64,000 nt of DNA, taken from the NCBI RefSeq assembly GCF_040954645.1, contig NC_092806.1, forward strand, positions 110,452,731 through 110,516,730, read 5' to 3'. A program made the translations under genes and the position numbers. Shown here piece by piece: positions 20,485-32,060 of the stretch. Source of the DNA: Diabrotica undecimpunctata (Eukaryota; Arthropoda; Insecta; Coleoptera; Chrysomelidae). Positions within the stretch are counted from its first letter, which is position 1; the number at the start of each line of letters is the position of its first letter. Below the pieces are notes generated by a model, which worked only from the letters and a program-made list of their open reading frames with translations, was not told the DNA's origin and ran no database searches.

Positions 20485-20898
20485 TTTCGCCTGTTTACGA
20501 CCAGAGGGGCCTCGTGGTATAAATATGTTTCTTCCCTCCTGTAAAATTCTGGCCTATGCTTTATATGATAAGTAACGTCTTGCAATTGAAGTGTCAAGTC
20601 TATGTGAGTACTCTATGAGTCTTTAATGCACTGGTTCCCCGTTGCCTTTTGCATCCTTATGTTGTTCACCAAATTTTTGGTTCATCCGCCTTTGAGGGCA
20701 AGTTCTCAACCACAGACAAAAGAATGCCTAATAGTTACCAACTCATCCGCCCGAAGCCGTTGGTCATTAAGTGGGGGATTGCTTATACCGGAAATCTCTC
20801 GGTGAATGACTCGCCCCTTTGGTAAAATATATTGGCGAGTGGGGGGAAAATTTAAGGAATGTGTCAAGAAAGAGTGGCTTATGTTACACAGATTGTGT

Positions 20899-22112
20899 GT
20901 AAAGGCGCGTACTGACTCGAGCAAATTAACTCGCACGTATGCTGTGCGCGCACACACGTTCGTGCGAGTGAATTTGATTTATCGCCATTATTGTACGCGC
21001 AGGAGTGCTCCGGTTGTGTGTCGGTTTAGTTTTATACAAGATGTCAGGCCCGTGATTGATAAAGAGCTAATATATATGCCATGTTCGGTCACGCGATCTT
21101 ACACAACAACTGCTGGGATTGGAAAGGAGAATCCTGCGTAAAGTAAACTACAAACGACAGGACTACCGTTCCGCCCTCATACATCAACTATCGAACATAC
21201 AGCCCATAAATAAGAAGCTCTCCTCTCCGTGCAGGAGTTATACGATCAAAACCATCCAAGCCCAAAACTTCAGAGCCCAAAACATCATCAAAACTACCTG
21301 CTCATCCTTTGGCAATGTATTCATCAGACATCCTAAAAGGAATCTTCACTCCCCTTCCACATTAGGCAGAAACGAACACCCTAATAAATACATGGAGATC
21401 CTTTAAGTAACTCCACTTTATTACCGCAAATAATTAAATAGCTCACTTCGAGCTTTGCTACGGACAGGAAGGGGTCGATTTTCTGTGGTTTCCTGATCTC
21501 ATTGCACAATTATACCTGTCTCTAGAGAAGTAAAATCCACAGCTACCCTCACCGCAACCCATTATATTTTATATCTCATTTTCATGTAGACTCACTCATT
21601 CATATGACTAATTAATTAATCTACTAACAATTTCTGAAAGGGACCATTTTAGCCCAAAGCCTTTCACCTCCGACTACACCGGACATCTACCTACTCCACA
21701 GGAATAACATGCACCGATGCAAACCACCAGTCAGACATAATACAACGATCCAGAGCCGAAACCCAACAAAACAAACCACGTCCTGAAGAGGTGAAGACAC
21801 CTAAAAAAGAACAAACAGAAACACACCAAAGAAAAATAAACCATTCAGAGACAGAACAACACGACAATGAAGTGATACAAGATGTGAACAAGGAAAGAGG
21901 TCATAATAGCAAGTACAGCCTACGTAGTAATTCATAGTATACTTAAATAAAAAACTCAAATAAAGCTGTGCAGTGTACGGGCACAACCGCTACATTCGCA
22001 AATACCGTCCAAACTGAGCAAATTCACGCGTAAATATTCTTTATGTGGGCACACGTACAGACCTGAGCATTTTTGCGAACAAATTTGCTTAAGTCAGTGC
22101 ACGCCTTAAGAT
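20899..22112. mobile_element. Element with long, diverged inverted repeats; superfamily unknown
   Basis: Sequence starting near 20899 (AAAGGCGCGTACTGACT, AGCAAATT, ATGCT) recurs inverted at about 22040-22112 (reverse complement: TTAAGGCGTGCACTGACTT, AGCAAATT, ATGCTC). The similarity extends about 80 bp with mismatches. The interior (about 1.0 kb) has moderate ORFs (21119-21406; an 'SKYSLRSNS' end near 21925) but no transposase I recognise, so it may be non-autonomous. No clear target duplication. Confidence 0.55.
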
Positions 22113-22154
22113 GTGCGGCATCCCTTCCAGTTAAGCATAGTCAAAAGTACTTTT

Positions 22155-22173
22155 CCAACACTCGGAGTGTTGG
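22155..22173. repeat. Short perfect palindrome
   Basis: CCAACACTC and GAGTGTTGG around a single G. It lies just outside the right end of the inverted-repeat element. Function unknown. Confidence 0.7.
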
Positions 22174-23399
22174 TGAGATGGGTACTAGAATAAATAATTG
22201 GATAAGGGCAAGATGGACTGTTTGTTAGAGACAGCAGTCAGCTGCTCCTGTTAGTCGCATTTATGACAAGTAGGTGATACTGTGGAAGTATTCTTCGTAA
22301 GCATTACTACTACCGCATTTCACACTGGTACTACTCGACTTTACGCATTCGAATTATTCTTAATGTAACAGACGAATCCTAAATAGGGTATTTAATTCGT
22401 TTATTCTATTGTTTGCCAGACCGTTAAAATCCCTACTCGTTTTCCAGGCATGAACCCTCTTTGTTCATCAGGTATCTGTTGGAGCAACAAAAATCTTACT
22501 TTTGAATGATTTCCGAAGTGGAAACCGAAACTTCAAAATAATTTATTTTTACGTAAAATTGTGACTTATTTCTAGTAAAAATAGTAAATTGTATTAACAT
22601 GCCACAAGAAAATATCAAAACAATTCCTTACTCAATATGTTGCCAAATTATGTCAGAAATCCTATAAATTTTACGAATTGTTTCGATACTAGGTCGTTTC
22701 ACTGGATGGTATTCTTTTTAGTTACCGTATGGCACTTTCCACTTCTACTCTTAAAATAAAGAAGTAGCCATATTAATAAAGGCAAACGCAGCAAGAAGGT
22801 TTCCCTAAATTAAGATCAATTGTAGATCAGATTTTAGAACATAATTTCTAAAGAAATAAATCTCGGGATATGTTATACATATAATATACAGTCCGTATCC
22901 ATAGAGTCCGTCCCCTAACTATTTTCTGCACCATAAAACTTAATATATTTTTGGGTAATTAAACTGACGCACCTGTGCATTGTTTTCATGATTATTTAAT
23001 AACATGTTCTTTTCAAGTGGTCAAAGGAAGCTTTTGTAAAATTGTTTCAAATAAAATTGTATTGCAAGTAATACTTTTATTGAAAGTTTTTTTAACATAT
23101 TTTTGTGCGATTTCGTCACCGTTTACTTCGGTTTGAAAAGAACTACCATTGAATTTATTTATTTATTTATCGTAAGGCAATTTGGACACATATAGAAGCA
23201 GAAAAATTACTAATATAACAAACATCAATATAATTTCTCGAATCAGGAGTTAAAAACAGAAAGTCATCGGAACTACCATCACAGGATTTTGTGAGATACT
23301 CTCGAACAATGTATTCGATACTCTGATTTTGTCAATAGTCAAACTGAGTGGATATTGCTTACCATATATATTTTTGTAAGAAGTATAAGCATTTGTAAT
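22174..23399. other. No gene recognised
   Basis: AT-rich sequence, with a minor TTTATTTATTTA tract near 23155-23170. Nothing supports a gene. Confidence 0.45.
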
Positions 23400-24135
23400 G
23401 GAAAGTTTGGATCCCATTTAGGGTAGATCATGTTCTGTGTAGTAGCTCAAATCCTGGTGGCTTATAGGTTGTGGATAACATATTATTTTTTTACCGTGTT
23501 TATCCTGTACATTTCCCTCCATTATCAGTAGTAATATTGCATATTTGGTTCCTTGATTATATGACCAAAGTCCTTCAGTTTTTTTTTCATGGCATTAGCT
23601 TGTGTTCTTTGTTCATTCTTCGTAACTTATTCATTTTTAATAGGATCTATCCTTGATATACTTACGGTAAAATTCTACAGTAGCACCATCTTTTGGACAC
23701 TTCTAATTTACGTAGGTCTGATTTTTTAAAGTACATGCTTCAACGTCATATAATAATGTGAAGCAAACATAATATTGTTTTAGGCTTGTTCTTAATTTTA
23801 ATGTTGTATCTCTATAGGTTACTAAATTTTTCTTATTCAAGAAGGTGGCTCATACTATTTCTATGCGGCAAGGTACTTATAATCGACTACTAATGAATTA
23901 AAGACGGTTAAGACTTCATCATTTTTGTTTCTAGGATGTTTAGTGACATTCATAACTTTTGTTTTATTTAGATATCTTGATTTAGCATGTTCTGTCATAT
24001 TTTGTAAATCACTCAAATAACCTGCAATTATAACTGTATCATCAGCGTAGCGTAAGTTATTTATAACTTCTTCATTTATTCTGAAATAAATTTTCTGTCC
24101 GGTCAAATATACATATGTGAGACAATACACATTCG
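23400..24135 (-). mobile_element. LINE RT C-terminal remnant
   Basis: Read leftwards: EEVINNLRYADDTVIIAG (about 24020-24085, intact YADD), DLQNM, NKTKVMNVTK, VVDYKYLAA with a stop, then out of frame TTLKLRTSLKQYYVCFTLL and VEACTLK (about 23730-23830). Near 23530 comes FGHIIKEP with a KYAILLLIMEGNV alternative frame. This is the palm-to-thumb and C-terminal part of a LINE related to the one at 24470-25960. Several frameshifts. Confidence 0.78.
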
Positions 24136-24469
24136 TGCATATTGTGCAACTCTAAACGAGTAACACATATATTAACAGACAGATAATCCTGGGATGTCCT
24201 AATTGAAAATCACATTCTGTGACTTTCTAAAACCGACCACCTGCTAATTTGTTAGTGTTTAGCTTTTATGGAAAACAGATAAATTTATTTTTCAGATCTC
24301 ATTACGAAAACAATTAACTTTTATGGAAAAAAATCGAAGAAGTAAATTCATTCTCTTAGTTTCCTACATTAATATAACAATTGTTTGTTTTTATTAACAT
24401 ATTTGTTGAAAGATGGAAAAGTAACATGATGCGATAAAATATCAGTTGAATTTTAAAAAGTTTTAAACG

Positions 24470-25025
24470 AGACCAACATGAGTGTAATGTAGAAACTATT
24501 TTTAATAAGATATACGATACAGGTCAAACTCCATCGGACTGGTTGTATTCTACATTTGCGACCCTTCCCAAGAAATCAAAGTCTAAGACGAGCAGTAAAT
24601 ATCACCTTACAAGGTTAACGAGGCATACCTTCAGTGTTCTTGCGTATTTTCCATGCCAGAATACGCACAAAATTACAACAAAATATAGGTAAAACAAAAT
24701 TCGGCTAATGTGGTTTTGGAAGGCGAGAGCTCGTCTTGGCAATGAAAGTCTTGATTCAAAAGTGCCTGGATCAACAGAAGATGTTAACGCCTACTTTATC
24801 GACTACAGGAAAGTATTCGACACTATCAAACATAAAAAACTTATAGAACTATTATTATAACTATAACATCTTTCAGGTTTTGACACTAAGGACATTTTCT
24901 TCTTTGTCAACTATTTTCCATCCACTCCTGAATGTAGGTGTCTCCCACTAAGGACATCTAGATTATTAAAAACCTGTAAAAACCTGTATTGGAATCAAAC
25001 ATTCCACATAAAGCATAATCATTTT
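24470..25025 (+). mobile_element. LINE RT remnant, upstream half
   Basis: Recognisable: LFNKIYDTGQTPSDWLYSTF and TLPKKSKSK (about 24500-24580), SKYHLTRL, an FGFG/GRREL region (about 24710), NAYFIDYRKVFDTI (box A, about 24785-24830), and NLYWNQTFHIKHN (about 24985-25020). Frames shift repeatedly. The element should continue with GVxQGCIxSP, which is found only at about 25420, so about 390 bp intervene. Confidence 0.78.
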
Positions 25026-25060
25026 TAAAGGAATGAAAAGTGAGTTAACATTTAACGGAA

Positions 25061-25171
25061 AAGATTTGATTTCACTTTTAGAGCTTCTCTACCAGTCGCT
25101 CTGATGAATCCTGGTAGGATGAAATACGTATTAGCGAATATACAGAGGCACTACAAGTAAAATCAAATCTT
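25061..25171 (+). repeat. Foldback unit: 17-bp inverted repeats enclosing a hammerhead ribozyme
   Basis: The left arm AAGATTTGATTTCACTT (25061-25077) matches the reverse complement of 25155-25171 at 16 of 17 positions. Everything between folds as a continuation of hammerhead stem I, so the whole 111 bp can form one long hairpin with the ribozyme core at its tip. It lies within a block that interrupts a LINE RT. I do not know a named element of this exact form. Confidence 0.75.
25084..25149 (+). ncRNA. Type I-like hammerhead ribozyme
   Basis: The core is complete. CTGATGA lies at 25101-25107; stem II ATCC/GGAT (25108-25111 with 25117-25120) has loop TGGTA; GAAA is at 25121-25124. Stem III (25124-25131) is a short palindromic TACGTA. 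Stem I CGCT/AGCG is 25097-25100 with 25133-25136, extended by CTCT/AGAG (25087-25090 with 25144-25147). Predicted self-cleavage is after T25132 (AUU site). Short palindromic stem III loops are known from hammerheads of Penelope-like elements and retrozymes, where dimers cleave best. It overlaps no ORF of its own. Confidence 0.82.
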
Positions 25172-25414
25172 AACTGTGTTTTATTTTATTTCGGTTTACT
25201 CTTAATGCGTAAAAGAAACCAGTTCACCAAAGATTTTTACCTAGATGAGAAGATATGTTGTGGAACACAATTTTTAGATCCTCCATCTCTTTCTTTACAC
25301 TCTTTTCATCGTCTATTTTGCCTTGCAATTTATAGAAGACACAGATTAAAGCAAAAATCTAAAGTTTGGTTTCATCAACCAAGAAGTCTTTGCATTTCTA
25401 CTTTAATGTTTTAT

Positions 25415-25960
25415 TTTCAATGGAGTTGCACAGGGTTGCATTATTTCGCCACTGCTTTTCAACCTATACATGCCACAAATATTTCTAGAGACACTGGAAG
25501 AGTACATTGAAGGCATCAAGATTAACGGCACACCAATAACTAATCTGCAAGATGTAGATGATACTGTTATACTGACCGATAAAATCAAAGATTTACAGAT
25601 GATGCTCAATGGAGTAAATACTACAGAAAACCAATTTGGACTACAGATCAACAGAAATAAAACTAAATTTATGATGATTAGTAAAAAAAAATATTCAAAA
25701 TATCGACGTGCATATTGAAACCGAACATATTGAAAGAGTACACCGATCCAAATATATGGGATACACAGTAAATGATAATTGGAACACTGACGTAGAGATT
25801 GAGATCCAAATTAAAATAGCAATATGTAGATTCATCAAAATGAGAAAGCTCCGATGGTGCACCACGAAATGATACGTACTTTCTACACTATTTTATGTTG
25901 TAGAAGAGTGGACGTCAACAGCAGCAACCATCAAAAAATTAAAGGCTTTAAATGTAACTT
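25415..25960 (+). mobile_element. LINE RT remnant, downstream half
   Basis: GVAQGCIISPLLFNLY (about 25422-25470), then an open frame 25470-25718 with IKINGTPITNLQD and VDDTVIL (active-site box, here VDDT), NQFGLQINRNKTKFMMIS, then VHRSKYMGYTVNDNW, FIKMRKL and VVEEWT up to about 25950. Continuous in sense with 24470-25025, interrupted by about 390 bp carrying the hammerhead unit. Confidence 0.8.
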
Positions 25961-25989
25961 TACCGACCCATACTGTGAATACCTTGGAC

Positions 25990-26575
25990 AAACAAAGTGG
26001 CCAATACAAAGGTATTAAGACGAATTGTAACACCGACAATATACCACCCTACCGAAAACCCTCCTCTTCCATGGACTATAAATAAACCACGAATGATCAC
26101 TGATCTATCAAAATTTAATAAACGTAAATAACCACTAGCCATAATACTAAATCACTTTAAAGACATTATGGATATATTTAACGACTACCAACAGATCTAC
26201 ACAAACGAATCAAAAACAACAAATGAAGTGGCGGCAGCAATTTGTTCTAATACTTATAATGCTAAATTTAAGCTACATATCAACTGAATTATTTCCAATT
26301 CAGAACTATACGCAATCCTCTAAACCCTAAAATTCATTACCAAAACGAACAAGAAAAATTATAGAATCATATCTGACTCAATTAACGGCCTTTTTAAGAT
26401 TAAAAACATATACTCCACTAAAACTATTCATAAAGACATTCACAAAGAACTTCAAAATGTTGCGCAAAGGAAAAAACCCGCTTTTTGTTACCTAGGAAAG
26501 AACAAGTTGTCTTTATTCGACTTCGACCTAATCACATCGGCCATACACATCTTTACCGAATCACAAGAGTGAAAC
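25990..26575 (+). mobile_element. RNase H fragment of another LINE
   Basis: PTENPPLPWTINKPRMI (about 26045), QQIYTNESKTTNEVAAAIC (first Asp now Asn), NSELYAIL (Glu), YRIISDSINGLF (Asp), then LPRKEQVVFIRLR and GHTHLY near 26550. This is the RNase H and post-RNase H region of a jockey/R1-group LINE, with few stops. A family D LINE begins abruptly at about 26580, so it is probably cut there by that insertion. Confidence 0.72.
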
Positions 26576-26579
26576 TGAA

Positions 26580-28620
26580 ATCATTCATATTGAAACCAGT
26601 GTCAAACAAACATTACAGCTACAGTCATAGTGATCATAGGTTATTAAGAGCGAAAATAACGATATCGTCCAAAAAAGAAAGACTCAAATTGTTAGATAAG
26701 GAACAAACAAAGAAATGGACAAAACCAATTAGTACTGAGGAGTTCGAAAACTATATTGATAATTCATTGAAAGGCACAACAACAACAGACATCAATATAT
26801 TGATCAAACAAATAGTAAAAAGAATGCAACAGGCTGAAACTAAATATTGTTCAACAAAAAAAAGGAAAAAAACTAAGTCATCTTACGAAAACCCTTATAG
26901 ACCAAAGGCGATAGATGAAAGGAGATAACATTATAGGCAAAGAATTGCTAGATAAAATAAGTAAGAAGATCACAGACAATAAAAAAAGACATATAAAACT
27001 ACAAAATAGAAACAAACTAAACAAACTATAGAGCAAAATAAGGACATGAAAGTTTTTAGCAGGAGCGTGCAAAAGGGAAAAATAGAAATAAACAAACTAA
27101 GAAACAGAGCTGGAGAAGAAAGTACGAACAGAGATGAAATATTAACAATATTTGAAAAGTTCTACACAAAACTATATATATCAAGAGAAAAAGATGTCAA
27201 TAGGCAACCACCAATTACAGTAAAAACTGGGGTACTAAATCCAGGATCAGATTTAATGCCCGATATAACAAAATCAGAAATCAAGGAGGCCCTGAAGAAA
27301 ATGAAAAATAATCGAACCCCAGGCGAACATGCGATAGTGCCAGAAGCATTAAAAATATGAGGAGATCTATTACTTGAAAAAATTAAACTACTTATTAATA
27401 TCAGCCTTTAAAACGCGAATATTCCAACAAATTGGAACAACGCTACTATAATTCTATCTCATAAAGTTGTTTACGCGAATAATAGTTAAAAGAATGGAAA
27501 CAAAGTTAGAGACTTATCAACCAAGAGAACCGGCAGGATTCCAAAAAAGGTACGAAACTAATGACCATCTACAAAGCATAAAAACCCTAATAGAGTAAGT
27601 AGTGGAATACAATAAATCTCTAGTGCTAATATTTGTCGATTTTCACAAAGCCTTTGACACAGTTGAGTTAAGCAAAATACTATAGGCGCTTAAAGAATGC
27701 AGGCTAGACTATAGGTATACAAAATTATTATACAATATATACCAACAGGCCACACCCACTGTCAAATTACATACTAATAGTAATCGCATAAAAATAGAGC
27801 GGGAGGTTAGACAAGGAGATTTAATGTCACCTAAATTTTTTAATACTGTGCTAGCGCTTGTTTTTAAGAATTTGAATTGGGTAACAAAGGGAATAAAAAT
27901 AGATAAAAAATATCTAAACAACTTACCTTGCCTAGATATGGCAAGAGAGATAATATAGGAACTCGTGGCTACAGAAAATGTAGGTTTAAATATGACTATC
28001 TCGAAAACAAAAATAATGACAAATTTGGACAGAACATTAGGATTGGTGAGCTAGAAGTAGAACTCGTAAATAAATATGAATGTCTAGGACATGAAATTAT
28101 GATTGTCAGGTATAATCAGACCCATAAACTGAAAAGAAGAATCGGTCTTAGGTGCCCAGCATAAGGAAAACTGGGAAAAACTTTTAAGAGTGAGCTACCC
28201 ACGTGCCCAAAGAAAAAAGTAATTGATCAATGCGTTTTTCCAGTGTTGACATAAGGAGCAGAAACACTTACTTTAACAAAAGCCTAGGTTTCTAAACTGA
28301 GAGTCTCACAGAGAAGAATAGAGCGATCCATGTTTAGAAGAACACTCCGAGACAAAATAAAAAACGAAGAGGTAAGGAGAAGAGTAAGTAAGAACCAAGA
28401 CGACTGACATATAGCTAGAATGTCGGATGGGTGCTAGAAAAAGAGGATATTGGAATGGAGACCAAGAGAAGACAAGAGAAGTGTCGGTCGACCTACACGA
28501 TGGGCTGACGATTTAAGAAGACAACAACTGGAAGAGAGTGACGCAAGACAGACGGGATTGCAATCATGAGGGAGAGGCCTATGTTTAGCAGTGATCTTTT
28601 GAGGCTGGATGATAGGCATA
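26580..28620 (+). mobile_element. LINE family D, copy 1 (decayed)
   Basis: Starts in the end of the endonuclease (SHSDHRLLRAKI, 26620-26660) and a lysine-rich linker (to 26928). It continues with KSEIKEALKKMKNNRTPG (27260-27320), RIIVKRMETKLE and GFQKRYETNDHLQSI (about 27480-27580), LIFVDFHKAFDTVE (27630-27665), VRQGDLMSPKFFNTVLA (about 27805-27855), VNKYECLGHEI (28066-28100), RRMERSM-like (about 28315) and a C-terminal RPREDKRS..RPT.WADD region, ending EAYV.Q near 28580. The FADD box region is lost by a deletion around 27930. Stops and shifts throughout. Same family as 57380-58915 and 59607-61356. Confidence 0.85.
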
Positions 28621-30384
28621 ATAGTAATTTTTGTAACAAGTTTTAAAAGTGCTATTTTACGAGACGAGTAGGCAGTTTCCCGAACAAGCCGAAGGCGAGT
28701 TGGATCGTATTACGTACAATATTTTTTCCGCAGGCATTTATTATGTAATGAAATTAGTATCATTAGACGTATCAGTACATGTACTATTTTTCGTAATATT
28801 AATGTCCTTACAACCCTTTTCAATCTGTGATTCTATGTGAATTTTGTTTTTTTTTTAATTTTTTTTACATATCCCTCTACTACACAGGTTGATTTCCAGC
28901 CTCCCTATCTCTTCAAATTGGCTAAAAAATTGTAGCACCACCATCACCTAATAAAGTAGCTCAACTACTTCGCGAACAGTGCCCGGTGTATTCTTGAGAT
29001 GCGGTAATTTAAGACATTCAGCATTTTTGCAGGCGATATTTTCTTCACTTTCCATTTCCATTGCCATTTCGATTTCCATTTTTTTGAAATGGAAAAACAA
29101 AAACACTTTTAAATCTTATATGACAATCGCTATTAAAATAAAAAAAACAGTTGATATTATTGTTAAGGCAGCTTTAAGTATACTCCATACTTAAAATTAT
29201 TCCAAAAAGTAATAAAATCATTCCTAAAGTGAAAAAAATTGCCAGGGTTGCTTTCGGTACGATTTGTGTAAAGTGGAACTTTCGATTTAATAAACCGAAA
29301 GTTTAGTTTTCGGGACAGCTGAAGAAAAAGGACATAAGAGACTAATATTCTCATAACGACATGAAACCATTTTATCTACCACTTTTATTATTGCATTCCT
29401 TTGTGTACAACAAAAACAAGTAAAATTCTTAATAGAAATGTAAGTAAACTAAAATGAAATAAAGTTATTAGCGAACGGTCTTAGAAAATCTTAAAGTGAA
29501 TGAAATTATTTATGACAGAGTTGAGCAACGAGTAACGGACTGTCCCCGTATATGCGACAACATCCGTTCCCTCAGAGGAAAAGAAAACAACTCGATTTCG
29601 TTGAGCTGTGTCTGGAAAGTTGTGGGATGCTAGCAGGACCGTTTCTTTTGCAAAATGTTTGATGTTAACTAAGAACATATAAATTATTTTTAAAACTACG
29701 TTAGATATACTTATTGCTTTTTTAGTTTACAACTAAGAGATTGGCCGTTGATAGTGTTAATAAGAATTAATTCTGAAGAAGCCTAACAAATTTTAAGTGA
29801 ATCGACTGGTGTAAATTAAAGTTAACAAAAAGATTCACCGTGATTCAGATGATGTCTATAAAATAGTACAAAGTAGTGAATCATGAATAAGTATTAGCAA
29901 ATAAGAAAGAAACATAACAGTGATTTACTGTATATCAACATATTTTTCTTTAAGAAAAATTAAGTTCAATAAAGAAATATGAAAAAGCTTTTATAATGAT
30001 AAACCATAGTTTGCTTGCTTCGAGGATGAAGCAGAAACATCAGCTCTCATTTTCAATTAGGACAAGATAAGTTCTTCCAAGTCGACTCAAATCAGTGTCG
30101 TAATTTATGCTATTAATGCTCTGGATGCTTGAAGACGCGTTTTATACATTTAAGTTTATGAGTAAATAAATTAACCAGATACAAAGCAGTGTCGCTGGAG
30201 CCGACAACGAATTAAGTGCGAACCAATTTGTTTTTAATCTGCAGAATATAAGCAACTTACATGTGTTCCATTAGTGGAAATAATGTTTTTGGACAGTATA
30301 ATATTGGTCCTTGTATTGTGTATTGTGTTTCGGGAAAGTGATTTTGAAGAACTCTGAACGTCTTTAAGAAGTAAGCAGGTCTAA
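28621..30384. other. No gene recognised
   Basis: AT-rich. The minus-strand ORF 29481-29678 and plus-strand ORFs 28649-28840 and 28979-29194 show no domain I know. No TIR or RT motif found. Confidence 0.45.
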
Positions 30385-30486
30385 TCTACGCGGTCTGCAA
30401 TAAGCACTATGTCGTCTATACACCTCAAGTTGTTCAGAAACTCCCCATTTGGTTGAGTGGAGGTAACCATGGAGATCACTTCCACT
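30385..30486 (-). mobile_element. Small LINE RT scrap (active-site box)
   Basis: Read leftwards: QPNGEFLNNLRCIDDIVLIA followed by DRVD and a stop. IDDIVLIA is the YADD/FADD box. Only about 34 codons remain before the Penelope-like element starts. Confidence 0.6.
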
Positions 30487-30593
30487 CAAACGATGTCAAG
30501 ATCGACGTCCTCTGTTCTCAGTGGCAGTAATGCATTAGTTAGTGATCAGTGTAGTATCGTCTAGGGGCTCGGGAGACTGAGACCTCGGAAGCC

Positions 30594-30623
30594 CTGAAGA
30601 AGACCTCAACGAGGATGTCGAAA
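30594..30623 (+). ncRNA. Hammerhead-like core in first Penelope pLTR
   Basis: CTGAAGA (consensus CTGATGA with one change) is followed by a CCTC/GAGG stem with AAC loop, then CGAAA. Penelope pLTRs are known to carry hammerheads; this one has a changed core base and is probably inactive. Confidence 0.5.
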
Positions 30624-31220
30624 GCTCGGCGCAATAATAATCGAAACGGTTCACATTTTCACTACTCATTGCAACTTGTTCAATCTTGTCAGATTTGTAA
30701 AAGGCCAAATCCCCAATCAAGATTATCGTGTCTATTAGATACCTTGTTCCAGTTGCTCACGTACATACATAGGATAGACAAACTGACGAATCCACAACCA
30801 TATTTACGAACATTCTGTATCTGTTAAACATTCCGATACTACTTTAGCCCTAGCCAGCATCATATTCTGACAGGTCACAAAATAGTTTTCGAAAAAGCAA
30901 AAACCATCGCTTAAACACGCACGATAACGCTAGAAGACTGTCGGCAACATGACGACCGCTGGTTCAGCTATCCCTTTCCCCAACCGATCCCGTTTAGACC
31001 GTTTCCGTGCATACGGTTCCCGCCCATACAGAAAATATAAAATCAGCTACACAGAGGAATATCTGCCATCACTCGACACTGAGGAGTAGGCAAATTGAGA
31101 ACTCAGTGCCGTTTGATGGTTCTTGTATTTATACAAAACAAGATACTGGTACGTCACGAGTGAGGGGAGTAGTCAGATTGAGACCCCGAACTCAAACGGA
31201 ACCATATCCCTCTTAATAAT

Positions 31221-31246
31221 GGCTCCAAAATGGGAGCCGAAACGTC
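31221..31246 (+). ncRNA. Hammerhead-like stem II in second Penelope pLTR
   Basis: GGCTCC (31221-31226), loop, GGAGCC (31233-31238), then GAAA (31239-31242) and CGTC: the 3' half of a hammerhead. The expected CTGATGA is degraded to TTAATAA just upstream. Confidence 0.5.
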
Positions 31247-32060
31247 GAGTATGAAAGTCTCAATGCGGTTCTTCCCGAGAATTTAGTAATTTTCATGTAT
31301 ATATTAAACCTAAAGCTAAGATTAATATTATTACAAAAAATAATATCAAACTCTGATTCATCCCTACCGTTTCTCGACGTTCTTAAAAATAAAAACTAAT
31401 CCCAAGGTTTTTATCACTCTGTTTACCGAAAACTCACCCATACAAACCGCTATTTGTATGCCAACTCCCACCACCGACCTTCACAAATTAATTAAGTCAC
31501 TAATACGCTTGTCTCCAGATCAATACGCTATTACGATATGCAAATAGATTTTCTGAGCTCTCTTTAGAACAAGCCCTCATAAAAAATGGTTACCGCAAAA
31601 ATCACATAAATAGGACCGTCCACAGGCATTAATCCTAACTCAAAGACTTGGACCCTCACAATACAAAAACTTTTTTCCTTACATCAAAGGTTTCAGATTT
31701 CTAAGAAAATCAACAAAATTCTTAAATCAAGGGGAACAATATTTACGTATTAACAAAAACGTTTATCTCGTGTCCCATCAGTCAAAGACAAAATTCTAAA
31801 TGAACACCATAAAGTTATGAAATTCCTTGTGCGGGAAGCCATGGAGCCATAGAGATTGAAAAACCAATCGTAGAATACAAAATAAGATATCTTCATACAG
31901 GTCACAAAATCAATTTTGACAACTCTAGAACCATAGCTCCCGTCCGTTTCTATACACTAAGAACTGTCTGAGAAGCCATAGAGATTGAAAAACGTCCGAA
32001 TTGTCTTAATACAGGAGATAAGGTCACCCGGTTGCCTTCCACATGGAGGTAACATGAAAC

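Larger units (their letters stand above)
30487..32060 (+). mobile_element. Tandem Penelope-like elements (two truncated units)
   Basis: Order: a pLTR-like segment (about 30487-30700) with a hammerhead-like core; an endonuclease scrap (about 30825-30905) with ILTGHKIVFEKAKTIA; a second pLTR-like segment (about 30990-31280) with GGCTCC/GGAGCC then GAAACGTC; the end of an RT (31330-31480) with [30 protein letters not shown]; and a second GIY-YIG-type endonuclease end (31895-32047) with TGHKINFDNSRTIAP and EAIEIEKRPNCLN. These motifs are characteristic of Penelope retroelements, which are often arranged head to tail with truncated bodies. Frameshifts and stops show both units are dead. The catalytic RT box is not present. 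Confidence 0.8.

Noticed and set aside
22440..22470. Minus-strand CTGATGAAC ... GGAAAAC as a hammerhead
   Set aside because: The GAAA is displaced from the stem (ATGAAC/GTTCAT overlaps the core bases), so stem II cannot form correctly.
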